Shown here in pieces: positions 23,451 to 33,181 of a DNA stretch of 64,000 bases. The stretch's first letter is position 1. Every line of letters begins with the position of its first letter. The DNA comes from Trichostrongylus colubriformis. Taxonomy: Eukaryota; Nematoda; Chromadorea; Rhabditida; Trichostrongylidae. A program made the position numbers and the translations under genes. Below the pieces are notes generated by a model. The model was not told the origin of the DNA and ran no database searches. It was given only the letters and a program-made list of their open reading frames with translations. The stretch lies in contig OZ022257.1 in the NCBI GenBank assembly GCA_963978905.1, forward strand, positions 17,565,664 to 17,629,663, given 5' to 3'.

Positions 23451-24228
23451 ATTACGGCAGAGTTGTGTAGAAATGCTCAAGAGAGGGGACTACAATTTTA
23501 GGGCTATAAAAAGCTATCTCAATCGAGGATACGGCGGTGATCTGTACTTCGAACGCACGAGCGTTTGCATCGGAAGCGGATAAAGGGGAGCGAAGATCTG
23601 AGGAAGCACGTAAAAAAGGTCAAGTACGACTTTATCGGACTCGCCGAGACGAGAGGGCACTACCCGCTGCACACTGCCGTTCACGAGACAGGAGAGGAAC
23701 TTTTGCTCACAGCTTTGACAGGAAAGGTGTTGGTGATGTGAGCATTTTTTTCAACACGCACTTGCCATGATCATCTAGCCGTGCGAAAATCTGACTATCC
23801 CATTCGGACGTTTTTGACTGGAAACATGTGGTTCGATCCCGGTCTTGATCATCTTCGTTCCCTGTGCACCAACTTCAAGTTATGACGAGGACGAATTCGA
23901 AGCACTTCATGTGGATTTGGGGAATCGTTATGAGGAAGACCGTACGTTCTTCAAGGGCATCGTCGTTGATTTCATCAATGAGATAGGCCCTATAAGAATG
24001 GACTTAACATCGAGAGTCAGAACAGGATCTCGAAGAGGGTACACTTCATTCGATCACCTCCACACCGTCTCTAGGCTCATTTAATTATGGCTAGCGTACA
24101 AGTTGCCGTTATGTCATCCACATTTATCAGTTTGAAGAAGCCTCCGACTCCCTTGGAACACAAGAAGCGGTTATCGAAGCCCTGGGCAATCATGGTGTCC
24201 TACTCAGCGCACGAGAATGCTTTGAGAG

Positions 24229-24307
24229 CTCTACAACAACTTCACGACCAGAGTTTCACCATTATCTAGTAAAATGGTGAAACTCTGGTCGTGAAGTTGC
24301 TGTAGAG
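24229..24307. repeat. Snap-back hairpin within the RTE reverse transcriptase
   Basis: The 35-base arms 24229-24263 and 24273-24307 are inverse copies with one mismatch, separated by a 9-base loop (ATCTAGTAA). The left arm is normal RT coding sequence (LHDQSFTI); the right arm is its inverted duplicate, which disrupts the frame. Confidence 0.95.
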
Positions 24308-24761
24308 ACCGATGCTGAAAGTGGGGCTCTACAAGACGACACCATCTCGCCTAAACTTTTCAGCGCCGCTCTTGAGAACATCAAGAGTCAGCTCGAATGG
24401 GGAAGGAGGCATAGGAGTGAAGGTCGATGGTCAGTATATGTATTACTTCCGCTTCGCTGACGACATCGTTTGACCTTATGAACCGACAATCTAGGAAGCA
24501 GTGCGACAGTTAGCAAGTTTTGACTGCGAGTGCGAAAAATCATTTGTAGCTGAACCTGATGGAAACGGCTCTCATAAGCAGTGGTGCTGGTGCTAGTTTA
24601 ATGAGATGAAGATCACTTAATGTTTCTACTCTGTTAAAAATATGTGTACCTATGCCGAAAAGTCAATATGATGAACGACCCAGCACTATAGCTGAGCAGG
24701 AGGAAAAGAGAGGTTCGGGAAGCCTGCAAGACCATCCGTAGTCGCGAAGAAGAGGGAGAAG

Positions 24762-25145
24762 AACATCCAGCTCTATCCTTCTTCTTCTTCTTCTTCTTCT
24801 CCCTGGCGTTAATCCCGTGCCGTTACAGGGTCCGCAACCTTTGTCATACGTCGCCATTTGTTACTGTCTGAGGCATCCACTGTTGTGGCCTCTATATCGG
24901 TGAGGTCCTTCTAGCCTTATAACTGATACTTTGTGCGACTTTAGACATTTTTCTTTGATGTGACAAGGTTTGTCCATCAGCTGGCCTGTCAACCTGGGCC
25001 TGACGCTGGTATCGCACCATTTTTGCTTTTTGCAAGGCATGGTAGTGCCCCGGCAGGGATCGAACTCACTGGCTCTTTCTAAGTGCAGACGTGAGTCTAC
25101 ACCCTTAACCACTCGGCTATCCCTGCCTAACATCCAGCTCTATCC
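24762..25145. repeat. Target-site duplication flanking the SINE
   Basis: AACATCCAGCTCTATCC occurs at 24762-24778 and again at 25129-25145, a perfect 17-base direct repeat directly bordering the SINE. Confidence 0.9.
24779..25128 (-). mobile_element. tRNA-derived SINE with GAA-repeat tail
   Basis: On the minus strand it starts with a tRNA-like head (25127-25054): GGCAGGGATAGCCGAGTGG contains RNA polymerase III box A, GAGTTCGATCCCTGCC contains box B, and the GCAGGGA/TCCCTGC ends pair. A body of about 230 bases follows, ending in a GAA microsatellite (24779-24801) used as the 3' tail. It carries no protein. The class II tRNA-like head (Ser/Leu type) and perfect 17-base target duplications show recent target-primed insertion into the RTE copy, presumably using LINE machinery in trans. 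Confidence 0.88.
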
Positions 25146-25984
25146 CCGTCTCTTGAATTCCCCTGTCCTTCGTGTGACATATCAGAGAACACGTCAGCAG
25201 GAAGAGCATGCAAGCGGTGTCACCAAATCCGCCGTCGGAATACTACGAATACTACCGGGCATTATATGTATGTATGTTAACATTGGAGTTGAATGAAATA
25301 TAGTGGTGCTACAGGTGCAGGAAATGCCCTTGAGCATACGTCGAATCTTGAAGCAAATGGATCACGATTCTTTGCTTGATGTTGTTTTTTTCATTGCTCT
25401 GACATATTTACCCTTGCTTATTTGCTCACACTGACCCAACGATGTATTCAAATCCGGCTCGTTTTTCCAACACAGCCCTAAGGTGCAACATTCTGCTATC
25501 ACCTTTTATCTCCTGTCGTCCTGTTGTTCATCGACTGCCACAAGAGGACATCAGCAACGCCTCCATTTGTCTCTGTCGCGAGTCAGAGTAGTCCAGTAAA
25601 CCCTTTTGGCTTGGGGTACGCAGCCTCTCGTTCCTTACGCCCTCTATGTTCCATCATCGCCAGAGTTCGGGACACCGAACTACCCTCTGTTCTTGCATGT
25701 TCAGGATACTCCAAGCATCGCCCTTTCGATGCCCAGTTGGACGAGGCTGCCCGCATGATCTTCCTACTTGCGCAGAGTCCAGGTCCCAAAAGCATATCTG
25801 AAGGCAGTGAGGACAGTGAAATCGAAGAGATGGGCGTGGGCCGGATATCTTTCTTATTTACTACTCCCTCGTGTTGAAAGCTCCCCAAGCTCAGTTCTGG
25901 TACAAAGTCGTCCATCATACTGACTTTCGGACCAAGGTACACATTGCTGAAAATTCAGTGATGCTCATTTCGCTGACGTGTATT

Positions 25985-26060
25985 TAGCAATCCTTTCCTC
26001 ATGACCATCGTCTTCGATAACTTCAAATCGAAGACGATGGTCATGAGGAAAGGATTGCTA
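25985..26060. repeat. Perfect snap-back hairpin in the minus RTE copy
   Basis: The arms 25985-26018 and 26027-26060 are perfect 34-base inverse copies with an 8-base loop (AACTTCAA). The 25985-26018 arm encodes SKTMVMRKGLL on the minus strand, normal RTE sequence; the other arm is the inverted duplicate. Confidence 0.97.
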
Positions 26061-26394
26061 TTTCCAGGACCGGCGCAGCGCAAATTTCACTCCACACTCA
26101 CCTTCGAAATCAACTAGCATTCGCTCCTCTTGCTCGGTTGTCGGTGTTGTTAGGACGATGTTGTCAGTGGAGCCGAGCTGAAGTAGATGCCACCCATCGA
26201 CCTTCACTTCCATGCCTTTCCCTTCCCTTCCTGATGCGTGACATTGTTAACCCATAACGGACGGTGCGCCACATGGTTACTCCCAACATTTAAATCTAGT
26301 TTTGTAATATTTCCAAAAAACCAATTATACACGTATACACTACAAGTATTGAAGAATAACATATATTTCCAGGACCGGCGCAGCGCAAATTTCA
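26059..26394 (+). repeat. 31-base segment repeated in RTE and in the MITE
   Basis: TATTTCCAGGACCGGCGCAG and the next 11 bases occur identically at 26059-26089 (abutting the hairpin in the RTE copy) and at 26364-26394 (inside the TTAA MITE). Confidence 0.93.
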
Positions 26395-26767
26395 ACAAAC
26401 ATTATGCGAGTAACTTCAAATGCAATCCTTTCTAGTTGTACAAACAAATGACAACAATTGTTTTTAGTTACAATCAATAATCCATTAGAATCCGTAGACT
26501 TCGTTTCCCATTTGGAAACCCTCGCGCTCATCTTACTACTCGAAATGCATAACTTTTTTGCAGTAATAGGTAGAGAGAACTACCGCGTATAACAGCATGA
26601 GGTGATACCACTACACAGTGATAACCTTTTTATCAGTAGCAACTGCATAAAAAGGTTACAAAAATGACTCAATTTAAAAATTGGTGAAAGATTTGATTAA
26701 AAAACGGCGCAAAAACGCCGCCGTCCATTATGGGTTGCGTGGCCATGTGGCGCACCGTCCGTTATGG
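26251..26767. mobile_element. TTAA-flanked MITE within the RTE copy
   Basis: The terminal inverted repeats CCCATAACGGACGGTGCGCC (plus ACATGG) are perfect for 26 bases. TTAA flanks both ends (26247-26250, 26768-26771), as in piggyBac-like elements. No transposase is encoded. A second, partial terminal motif (TTATGGGTTGCGTGGCC, 26728-26744) lies just inside the right end. It contains the 31-base segment shared with the RTE copy. Confidence 0.88.
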
Positions 26768-29183
26768 GTTAAGAGCGGTCCTAAGAGTTGAGGATAGATG
26801 GTATCGTCTCGTTGAAGGCACTTTCCGCGATTACCTCGAATGGGTGAAAGCGCTCTATTATGGAATTAGAGGTGCTAAGGAATACGCCAAAGAAGAAAAT
26901 CCGAAGGAAGACCCGAAAAACGGCAAAAATGAGAACTCCTGACATATGGCCTTGTACGATATTACTGCGTGAAAACGAGCCTTTGAATCAGTTCCCGCTG
27001 TATGGTATCATAAGGAACCTTGAGATATTACATCTTTTCTCAAGTGAATATTTCATTAACTACTGGAATTTCTTCTTTATATTATTTTATGAATTACAGG
27101 CCCACGTAAACGCCGCGTTGGAAAAAGCTTTTTCCAATGCTAGGTGTGGTCGCAGTTGACAGGCGGGATCGCAGTTGCTTCCCGCGGGCTTAGCGCTGCC
27201 AGGAGGTCTCGTGACGCCGCTCCAAGGGTACAGCCTCAACAGTTACCCGGGAGTCTATCTGCCGCTGCAGTGTAACTCGGTGCGATTATCGCGAAAATTG
27301 CCTTCAAAGCCCTCAGTTCTTCGTAGAATGAATCGTGAATATGCTACAGAGTTCACGAATTATCTTGCGTACAAAGCGGTTACACCCTGGCTGCTGGAGC
27401 TTCGACAACCGCTTTTGTCTCAGCAGACTCGAAGGATTTCTCAAATCAATGAATAAGTACAAAATGGCATCTTATACACTAGAGACACTGAAATGAGCCT
27501 AGTGGCCACCTGGATGTGTTCGATTGTACCGAACTCTTTTCAAACCTCTACTCACTCTCACGTAGTCCCAAATTTGAAATTCTCCGTTCCTGTTCAAGAT
27601 ACCCCGAATGAAAAATTCATCGACTACAGATAGCAGGCGGATTGGTCCTTAATGTCTGCGGTGTCCCTTCTAATACAGCCACACAGTCCTGCTGGTTTTC
27701 CACGAGGTGGGTACCTTGCATTCTAAAAGGAGGCGTGTTCAGGCCAGAGCTTTGATGATAGCTAGCAGTAGATGTTCCGATGTGAGATGCTTTGATGTTT
27801 TCTAGTTTCTCGGTCTCTGTCGGGGCCGCAAGCTCTATCCTTCTTCACCGACGAAATTGGTGTCGGTGTTTGCAAGAGAAAAGTGAAGGAGCTCCATGTC
27901 CATCCTGCTTGAGATTGCTTCTAGGCATGTGTACATAGCTATCGGTAGCATAAGAGTGGAGTTGTAGATGACCTGTTCCATTGCCCTCAGAAAAAAGTGA
28001 CTGTGTTGTCGAAACGTGCTTTAGCTATCACTGCACTTCTCTCCTTGAGATCTTTCCTTATTGCATCTTGCATTGCTTCTCGAGCTAGGACCTTCCTGGT
28101 AATCCCAGATCCACATCCACATCGGCGGGTCAGCTCGAAAGTTTGCGAAGAGGGTTGCATCCTGGTGACCTTTGATTTCTCTGCCCTCCTTCCACTACTG
28201 TTCAACGAGCCGTTGTATGCGGCATCGACGTTTTGTATCATGGGATCCTCCCATGAACCAGCTAGGTGAACGAAGTTATCCTGGCTGATGACCGGTTTTG
28301 CAGCTTCTGACCGGGTAATTTGAACGGGTAATTGAATTTGTCGGCTCTCTTCCCATGTATCAAAAGTAGTAATTTTGCGCGGATGACTCGATGATCTGAT
28401 CTCGTATAACACTTTGAAACAACAGCGACGTCGATCATGCATCCTTCCGCTGAAGATGATATGGTAGATCTCGTTATTGAATTGTCTACTGGGTGACTCC
28501 CAGTCCCATCGTACATGAGAGAGCTTTTGGAACTGCGACTTACCACGGATGGAGTTGATCACATTATGAACTTAGACAGCATTTCACCCTGCTCATGCCA
28601 TTCGGTTTCGTTCCATGACTCTCGATGTTAAGTCCGTTCTTCTAGGGCCTATCTCATTGATGAAATCAACGACGATGCCCTTGAAGGAGGACGGTTTTTC
28701 TCATAACAATTAAACAAATCCACATGAAGTGCTTCGGCTACGTCCTCGTCGTAGCTTGTAGTTGGTGCACAGGGAACGAAGATGATCAAGACCGGGATCG
28801 AACCACATGTTTCCAGTCAAAAACGTCCGAATGGTATAGTCAGATTTTCGCACGGCTAGATGATCATGGTAAGTGCGTGCTGACAAGAATGCCTACATCA
28901 GCAAGGCCTTTCCTGTCAAAGTTTTGAGCAACAGTTTCTCTTCAGTCTCGTAAACGGCGGCGTGCAGTGAGTAGTGCCCACTCGTCTCGGTGAGTCCGAT
29001 GAAGTCGTACTTGACCCTTTTTACTTGCTTCCTCAGATCTTCGATCCCCTTTATTCGCTTCGGATGCTAACGCTAGTGCTTTAAAGCACGGATAATCACC
29101 TTGCTCCTCGTTGAGTCAGCCTTTTATAGCCCTAAAATCGTAGCGGCCCCTCCCGAGCAGTCGTACACAACGCTGCCGTTTTA

Positions 29184-29238
29184 CGGGATAGCCTGCCTAA
29201 CTTCACGTACATTACGTGTACTTAGCCAGGCAATCCCG
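29184..29238. repeat. Hairpin at the 5' end of the RTE minus copy
   Basis: The arms 29184-29209 and 29213-29238 match at about 22 of 26 positions with a 3-base loop; it is homologous to 23394-23450. Confidence 0.8.
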
Positions 29239-29240
29239 CG

Positions 29241-29858
29241 GTAGATTGTACTATATTAAATGCGGGGCATCCTCATTGTTGTTTTCGCAAAGTGAAGACG
29301 CACGAGTAACCTGCCATGCTATGTAAAGGGGCGAGTATATGCCGGTTAGTTTACCTGGCAGTTTCAGAGTAGTTTCGTGGCTTATTTATTTGAATGATGC
29401 CTCTCGGTGGAGGAAATCCGTGACGACCCTGATATACGCTGAGTATATTATTATTCCCGGAGCATCCCATTCACGCTACCACTGTATTTATGCTTTTGTG
29501 CGTTTGGTTTATGTTTTTTGGCATGCTGGCCAGAGTAATTGACCTCACTGATTTTGCCTTCAACTGGCTACGCATTCTTATTGGGTATTCTATCACAACG
29601 TCGTTTGCGTTCCCTTCCTCGGATGTGACCAGTACAAGCAAACGGCTGCGTGAAGGAAGTACTTATGCCCTGACAATAAGATGGGATCGACCTACCCACA
29701 AGTGCATTGTGGCGCTCCCTGGCACAACGACAAGTTGAGGTAGAGCAGGTTCAAGGCTGAGTGAGCATCCCTCAGAATCGTGTGCGGGGGGGGGGTGGAG
29801 GTTGTAAGCGGTAGGCACTGTTTGGGATCTCTTCCAGTGTCTGCGCTTTATCCATCAC
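29241..29858. other. Upstream of the SCP-2 exons; no exon assigned
   Basis: Frames at 29339-29542 and 29490-29738 overlap and have no recognisable domain. An upstream exon of the SCP-2 gene could lie here or beyond the RTE pair, but I see no splice donor in a convincing context. Confidence 0.4.
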
Positions 29859-29928
29859 ACTAGAGGCGTAGCTGGCGAATGTAGGGGGAGGGAACTAGAG
29901 GCGTAGCTGGCGAATGTAGGGGGAGGGA
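29859..29928 (+). repeat. 35-base perfect tandem duplication
   Basis: ACTAGAGGCGTAGCTGGCGA and the next 15 bases occur twice (29859-29893, 29894-29928), probably within the intron before the first SCP-2 exon. Confidence 0.93.
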
Positions 29929-30006
29929 ACATCGTTGAAATTGAAAGACAATTTCCTCGAGTTAATGCTTGTTTGTGACTAAGAGTTGAATCTGAAGATG
30001 TTTTAG

Positions 30007-30438
30007 GATGAGTCTCTTGCTAGAAAAGTGCATACCTGCTTCAAAGTTAGCATTAAAGCTGGTGATGGTTCTGTGAAAACATGGACAGTTGATACCAAGG
30101 TACTAAGTCCTTGCCCTTTCTTATTTCTGCAAAGCGCAATTATAGCAAACCTCATTTCTTTTCAGAGCCATCCAGCTTATGTAGGTCCCAGTGAGCGAGC
30201 ATTTGATGTCGAGTTCACCATGAAGGAGAAGGACTTCATGAAAATGACAACAGGATTGCTAAAGCCGGACGAAGTGAAGATCTTTTTTCTTTCATTTTTG
30301 ACCATTTTCCGCATACAGTTCAAAGCAACCCGCCTGTTTCAGGCGTTCAGGTTTGGAAAGATGAGGATCAAGGGCCTGTACGGAAAAGCCTTGAGATTTA
30401 AATCGCTTTTCAAAAAGGTCCCGAATTCGAGATTGTAA
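30007..30438 (+). CDS. SCP-2 sterol-carrier domain protein with peroxisomal signal, 3' exons
   Basis: Three exons are visible: 30007-30099, 30166-30273 and 30343-30438 (stop TAA). The introns are 66 and 69 bases with GT...TTTTCAG and GT...TTTCAG borders, both phase 0. An acceptor (TTTTAG) precedes 30007, so at least one upstream exon is missing. The 98 visible residues hold CFKVSIKAGDGSVKTWTVDT, FDVEFTMKEKDFMKMTTG, LKPDEAFRFGKMRIKG and ALRFKSLFKK, in the order of an SCP-2 fold, which binds sterols and acyl-CoAs in a hydrophobic tunnel. The last residues, Ser-Arg-Leu, match the C-terminal peroxisomal import signal. It may be a stand-alone lipid carrier or the tail of a larger beta-oxidation enzyme such as a dehydrogenase-SCP-2 fusion; the upstream exons would decide. 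The copy looks intact and functional. It converges with the galectin gene. Confidence 0.9.
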   Translation, partial: DESLARKVHTCFKVSIKAGDGSVKTWTVDTKVLSPCPFLFLQSAIIANLISFQSHPAYVGPSERAFDVEFTMKEKDFMKMTTGLLKPDEVKIFFLSFLTIFRIQFKATRLFQAFRFGKMRIKGLYGKALRFKSLFKKVPNSRL

Positions 30439-30957
30439 TTCTGTATGAATTTGTATTCATTTTTCTTTGAAAGTAGACATAGGTAAATATGTATGGTTAA
30501 TGCGTTACTGAGTTTCTTTCAAGCGCACTTTGTGATAAAGGTTTGCTTTGATACAGTACTGGATCCACACAGTCAGTCACTGGCGGCCGCGCCGGGCTGA
30601 ATCGGAAGCCTTCGAATTGCCAGCTTGGTTCAGTCAGATACACATACACACACCTGCGCGCAAACTGTGCTTTCAAATTTGTTGAATAAACTATACAAAT
30701 GGTTCTCAAAATGATAAAAGACGATCATGGTGATAGGGAATATATACGTACAGGGAATCCCTTCGAAAAAGCAGGTCGTTATGCCATCATGTTATTTCAT
30801 AGGAATGTGGGGAATGTAAGGCAGCAATGGAAAAAGGCCTTTCAATAAATTTCGACTGTAATTGTTTGAATACAAGCACATGCGTGGAACTGTGTCGCTT
30901 TCTGGGTCAGACTTGCTCTCATGATCAAACAACAAAAAGGCCACTTTTACTCCACTT
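30439..30957. other. 3' flank of the SCP-2 gene
   Basis: There is an AATAAA at 30685, about 245 bases after the stop, a possible polyadenylation signal. No gene was recognised. Confidence 0.35.
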
Positions 30958-33010
30958 GCCCTACACGCTCCACGTAAGTCGCCCACTTCATAGTTCCGCC
31001 TGCATGGGTACTGATAGAAACCACGAGCCACTTTTTACAATACAATCCGAGGTGAGTGGAATCGAGAATTGCAAGAGATTCGCGGGCAGTAGTCAATTAG
31101 CAAAATACGCTCATAAAGCCGCAGTATTGCATGAGTACCGATCTTCCGAACATCACAAGGTCCACCCACTTCACAGGCCCTCCTGTCTTTTTTGGGGACA
31201 TTCCCACTGAGTGGTCACTACATAGTAGAAACGACAAGCCATTTTTCCAATTAAATCTAAACCAAGCTGTATTGAGAGTTGTTAGCTTTGTTATGCTATT
31301 TTTGAAACATTGAATTGTGTAACGAAATCCTGGGATAAGCAAAGAGTCAATTAAACGCCACAAGCCTCGTACTCGCTAGGTGCCCCGAGCTATTTGAGGA
31401 CCCTAGCCACTGCGTCGGTATTAACTGAATGGCAACCCACTTTTAACAGTGTTGTACATGCAACGATGAATCGGAAGTAATTCCTCCACACACCGCGCTC
31501 GCTAAGGGGGGGGGGGAGGAGCTGGGTTCGATCCTCATTGGCAGTTTGCTCTCGGTTTCACCACAGGTACTTACCTGCAAAATGGCGGAGTAGACATGGC
31601 GACCACCACTGCCCAACTATCAGTGACAATAGGGTCAAGCGTCCAGTTGAGAAAAATTTTCAAGAAATACGACACCCCCAACAAAAAAAGGGGGCCTCAA
31701 TACGACCCCCTCTTACTTCTGAATTGTTACTTTTCAATCTGTGGTATACCAATAAAGATTTTTTTTAAATATTTACGCAGTTTTAAGCTGTCACCTTCAG
31801 CAGGACTCCCACTTACTTAACTTATGCTAGGTCTCTTACAGGTTAATGTCACTGAGCAGAATTAAATTGAGCACCTGAAATTAGCCGAGCGGAGAAGGTG
31901 CTAGCAAGAAACCACAGTTCGCAAATCCACCATATTTCACTAAATTATTGGATGGGATAACTTCTGGAATTCACAAAAATCCAAGTTTATTCGCCATTCC
32001 AGCGCACAGAATTAAAACGGCACATTACTTATTGCTGTGTTGGGTTGGTGCATAATCAATGCGGCTTTTTTCAGCAATTTCATTTAACAAAACTGCTTCC
32101 CACTTATTAATCGTCAGAACGTCAATTTTAACTACAGAAAAACGCAACAATAAAAAACCGCTCAATCATGCATGAACTTAATATAACACTGGTCAAGATA
32201 CGACACGTACTGACCAAGCCTTTCTTTACAGCGAGGGCAGTATGTGCTTTTCATGCTGTTTTCGAAACTGAGCTGGCAATGAGTGAGTGGTTGTGGGGGG
32301 GGGGGCGGCGGAAAGAAAAGACAAAGCACTCTTTCTTTGGAACAATGATTACCAGCTACTGAAAGGCCCCGAACCCTCCATGAGATTGGTTCCGCTCTCC
32401 GTCGTCGCCATGGACATGCTTCATTGTTTTGCCCTGCGCTCTGATCAAAATTCGAAATTGGAAAAATTGGAAAACTCACTCCAACGCCGAAGGTTGTTTT
32501 CGTAGGAATTTTCTGAATCTCGACACGTTGATGGTTGACAGATGGTGAAGCTTTATGTGTAAATCGACAGATGATAAAACAGTTTGATGAGAGTATTAGG
32601 CACAGGGAAGAATATATGTATATGGTCTGAATACATGAATGAATGAATGAACGAATGCTGAATCAACGAGTGAACATATGATCGAATGAAAGATGATACA
32701 AAAAAGGAATCGCGCGAATATGGAAAAAGCGACAAGCTGCGTATATCTATTGGTGAAGACTAGACATAATGAGAGTGGCTGATAGATGGACGATATTCGA
32801 TGGATTTTCTTTTTGTCAATTCGCGGATCGAACGAATGGCAGTGGGGGGGGGGGGGGAGTGGGGATTTAGGGAACGTAAATAGAAAAGAGCTTCCTTCGA
32901 GATATGCCTAGCTGAACTGGTGATGTAAGCGAAAACGAGAGCTATGATTTGTGGACTGCTAACAGATCGGTGAAGCCAAATGTACAAAGCCTAAACGATG
33001 TATAATAAGC
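30958..33010. repeat. Dispersed repeat, copy 2 (about 2 kb)
   Basis: This is a direct, diverged copy of 1-1430, extended by material near 31560-32220 that copy 1 lacks. It includes a possible 142-base mariner MITE (32040-32181), a poly-G run at 32295-32305 and another at 32847-32857, and TGAA repeats near 32635. It ends shortly before the 3' end of the galectin gene, so that gene's transcript may run into it. Confidence 0.75.
32040..32181. mobile_element. Possible very short mariner MITE
   Basis: The start TTGGGTTGGTGCATAATCAA (then TGCGGC and a T run) and the complement of the end (TTAAGTTCATGCATGATTGA, then GCGG and a T run) match at roughly two thirds of positions in a mariner-like pattern. 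TA follows the right end; the left flank is not TA. Copy 1 of the surrounding repeat lacks this part, which fits an insertion. Confidence 0.35.
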
Positions 33011-33181
33011 TGGGAATAACACTTCGTGGTGTGAATCGTACAGATCGATAAATCAGTGAATTGTGTAAGGGGGGAATATATTCAGATAGGATGAGATGGA
33101 TGGACGACGATGCTACGGCGACGCACACACAGGCACGAATCACAAGGAGCGACGCGCCACAGCCCATATGGTAGTAGCTGC

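Larger units (their letters stand above)
23370..25260 (+). pseudogene. RTE-type non-LTR retrotransposon, plus-strand copy
   Basis: A decayed endonuclease/reverse-transcriptase frame. Near 23610 it reads KVKYDFIGLAETRGHY in mixed frames, typical of the apurinic endonuclease start. Then come FVPCAPTSSYDEDEFEALHV (23850-23910) and the EIGPIR endonuclease segment. After an internal deletion follow the RT parts: GYTSFDHLHTVSRLI (24036-24083), the SLETQEAVIEALGNHGV region, PKLFSAALENI, and FRFADDIV at 24449-24471 with the catalytic FADD intact. The tail region NIQLYPRLLNSPVLRVTY resumes after a SINE at 25129-25200. Many stops and frameshifts are present. It is the inverse of the copy at 25480-29240; the two face each other. 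Confidence 0.85.
25480..29240 (-). pseudogene. RTE-type non-LTR retrotransposon, minus-strand copy
   Basis: Read from 29240 downward: hairpin leader, KVKYDFIGLTETSGHYSLHA in mixed frames (about 29010), CAPTTSYDEDVAEALHVDL, and EIGPRRTDLTSRV (about 28640). Then the open frame 28562-27987: SQFQKLSHVRWDWESPSRQF, HLAGSWEDPMIQNVD and AIRKDLKERSAVIAKA. RT parts follow: PTSWKTSRTVWLY (about 27690), GFEKSFGTIEHIQVATRLIS (27505) and RIIRELCSIFTIHS (27350). Beyond a TTAA MITE come MEVKVDGWHLLQLGSTDNIV (26215-26156), where the catalytic FADD has become STDN, and VYLGPKVSMMDDFVPELS (25942). The end is a KRVYWTTLTRDRDKWRR region and a DEQQDD tail near 25510. It is dead and carries several insertions. Part of 26772-27170 is not recognisable as RTE. 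Confidence 0.85.

Noticed and set aside
23845..23880. Apparent tRNA box B (GTGGTTCGATCCCGG, near 23830)
   Set aside because: It is part of the RTE endonuclease coding sequence and recurs in the inverted copy near 28800.
25524..25877. 117-residue plus-strand frame
   Set aside because: Antisense shadow of the C-terminal part of the minus-strand RTE copy.
27175..27456. 93-residue plus-strand frame
   Set aside because: It lies antisense to recognisable RTE reverse-transcriptase sequence (RIIRELCSIFTIHS on the minus strand).
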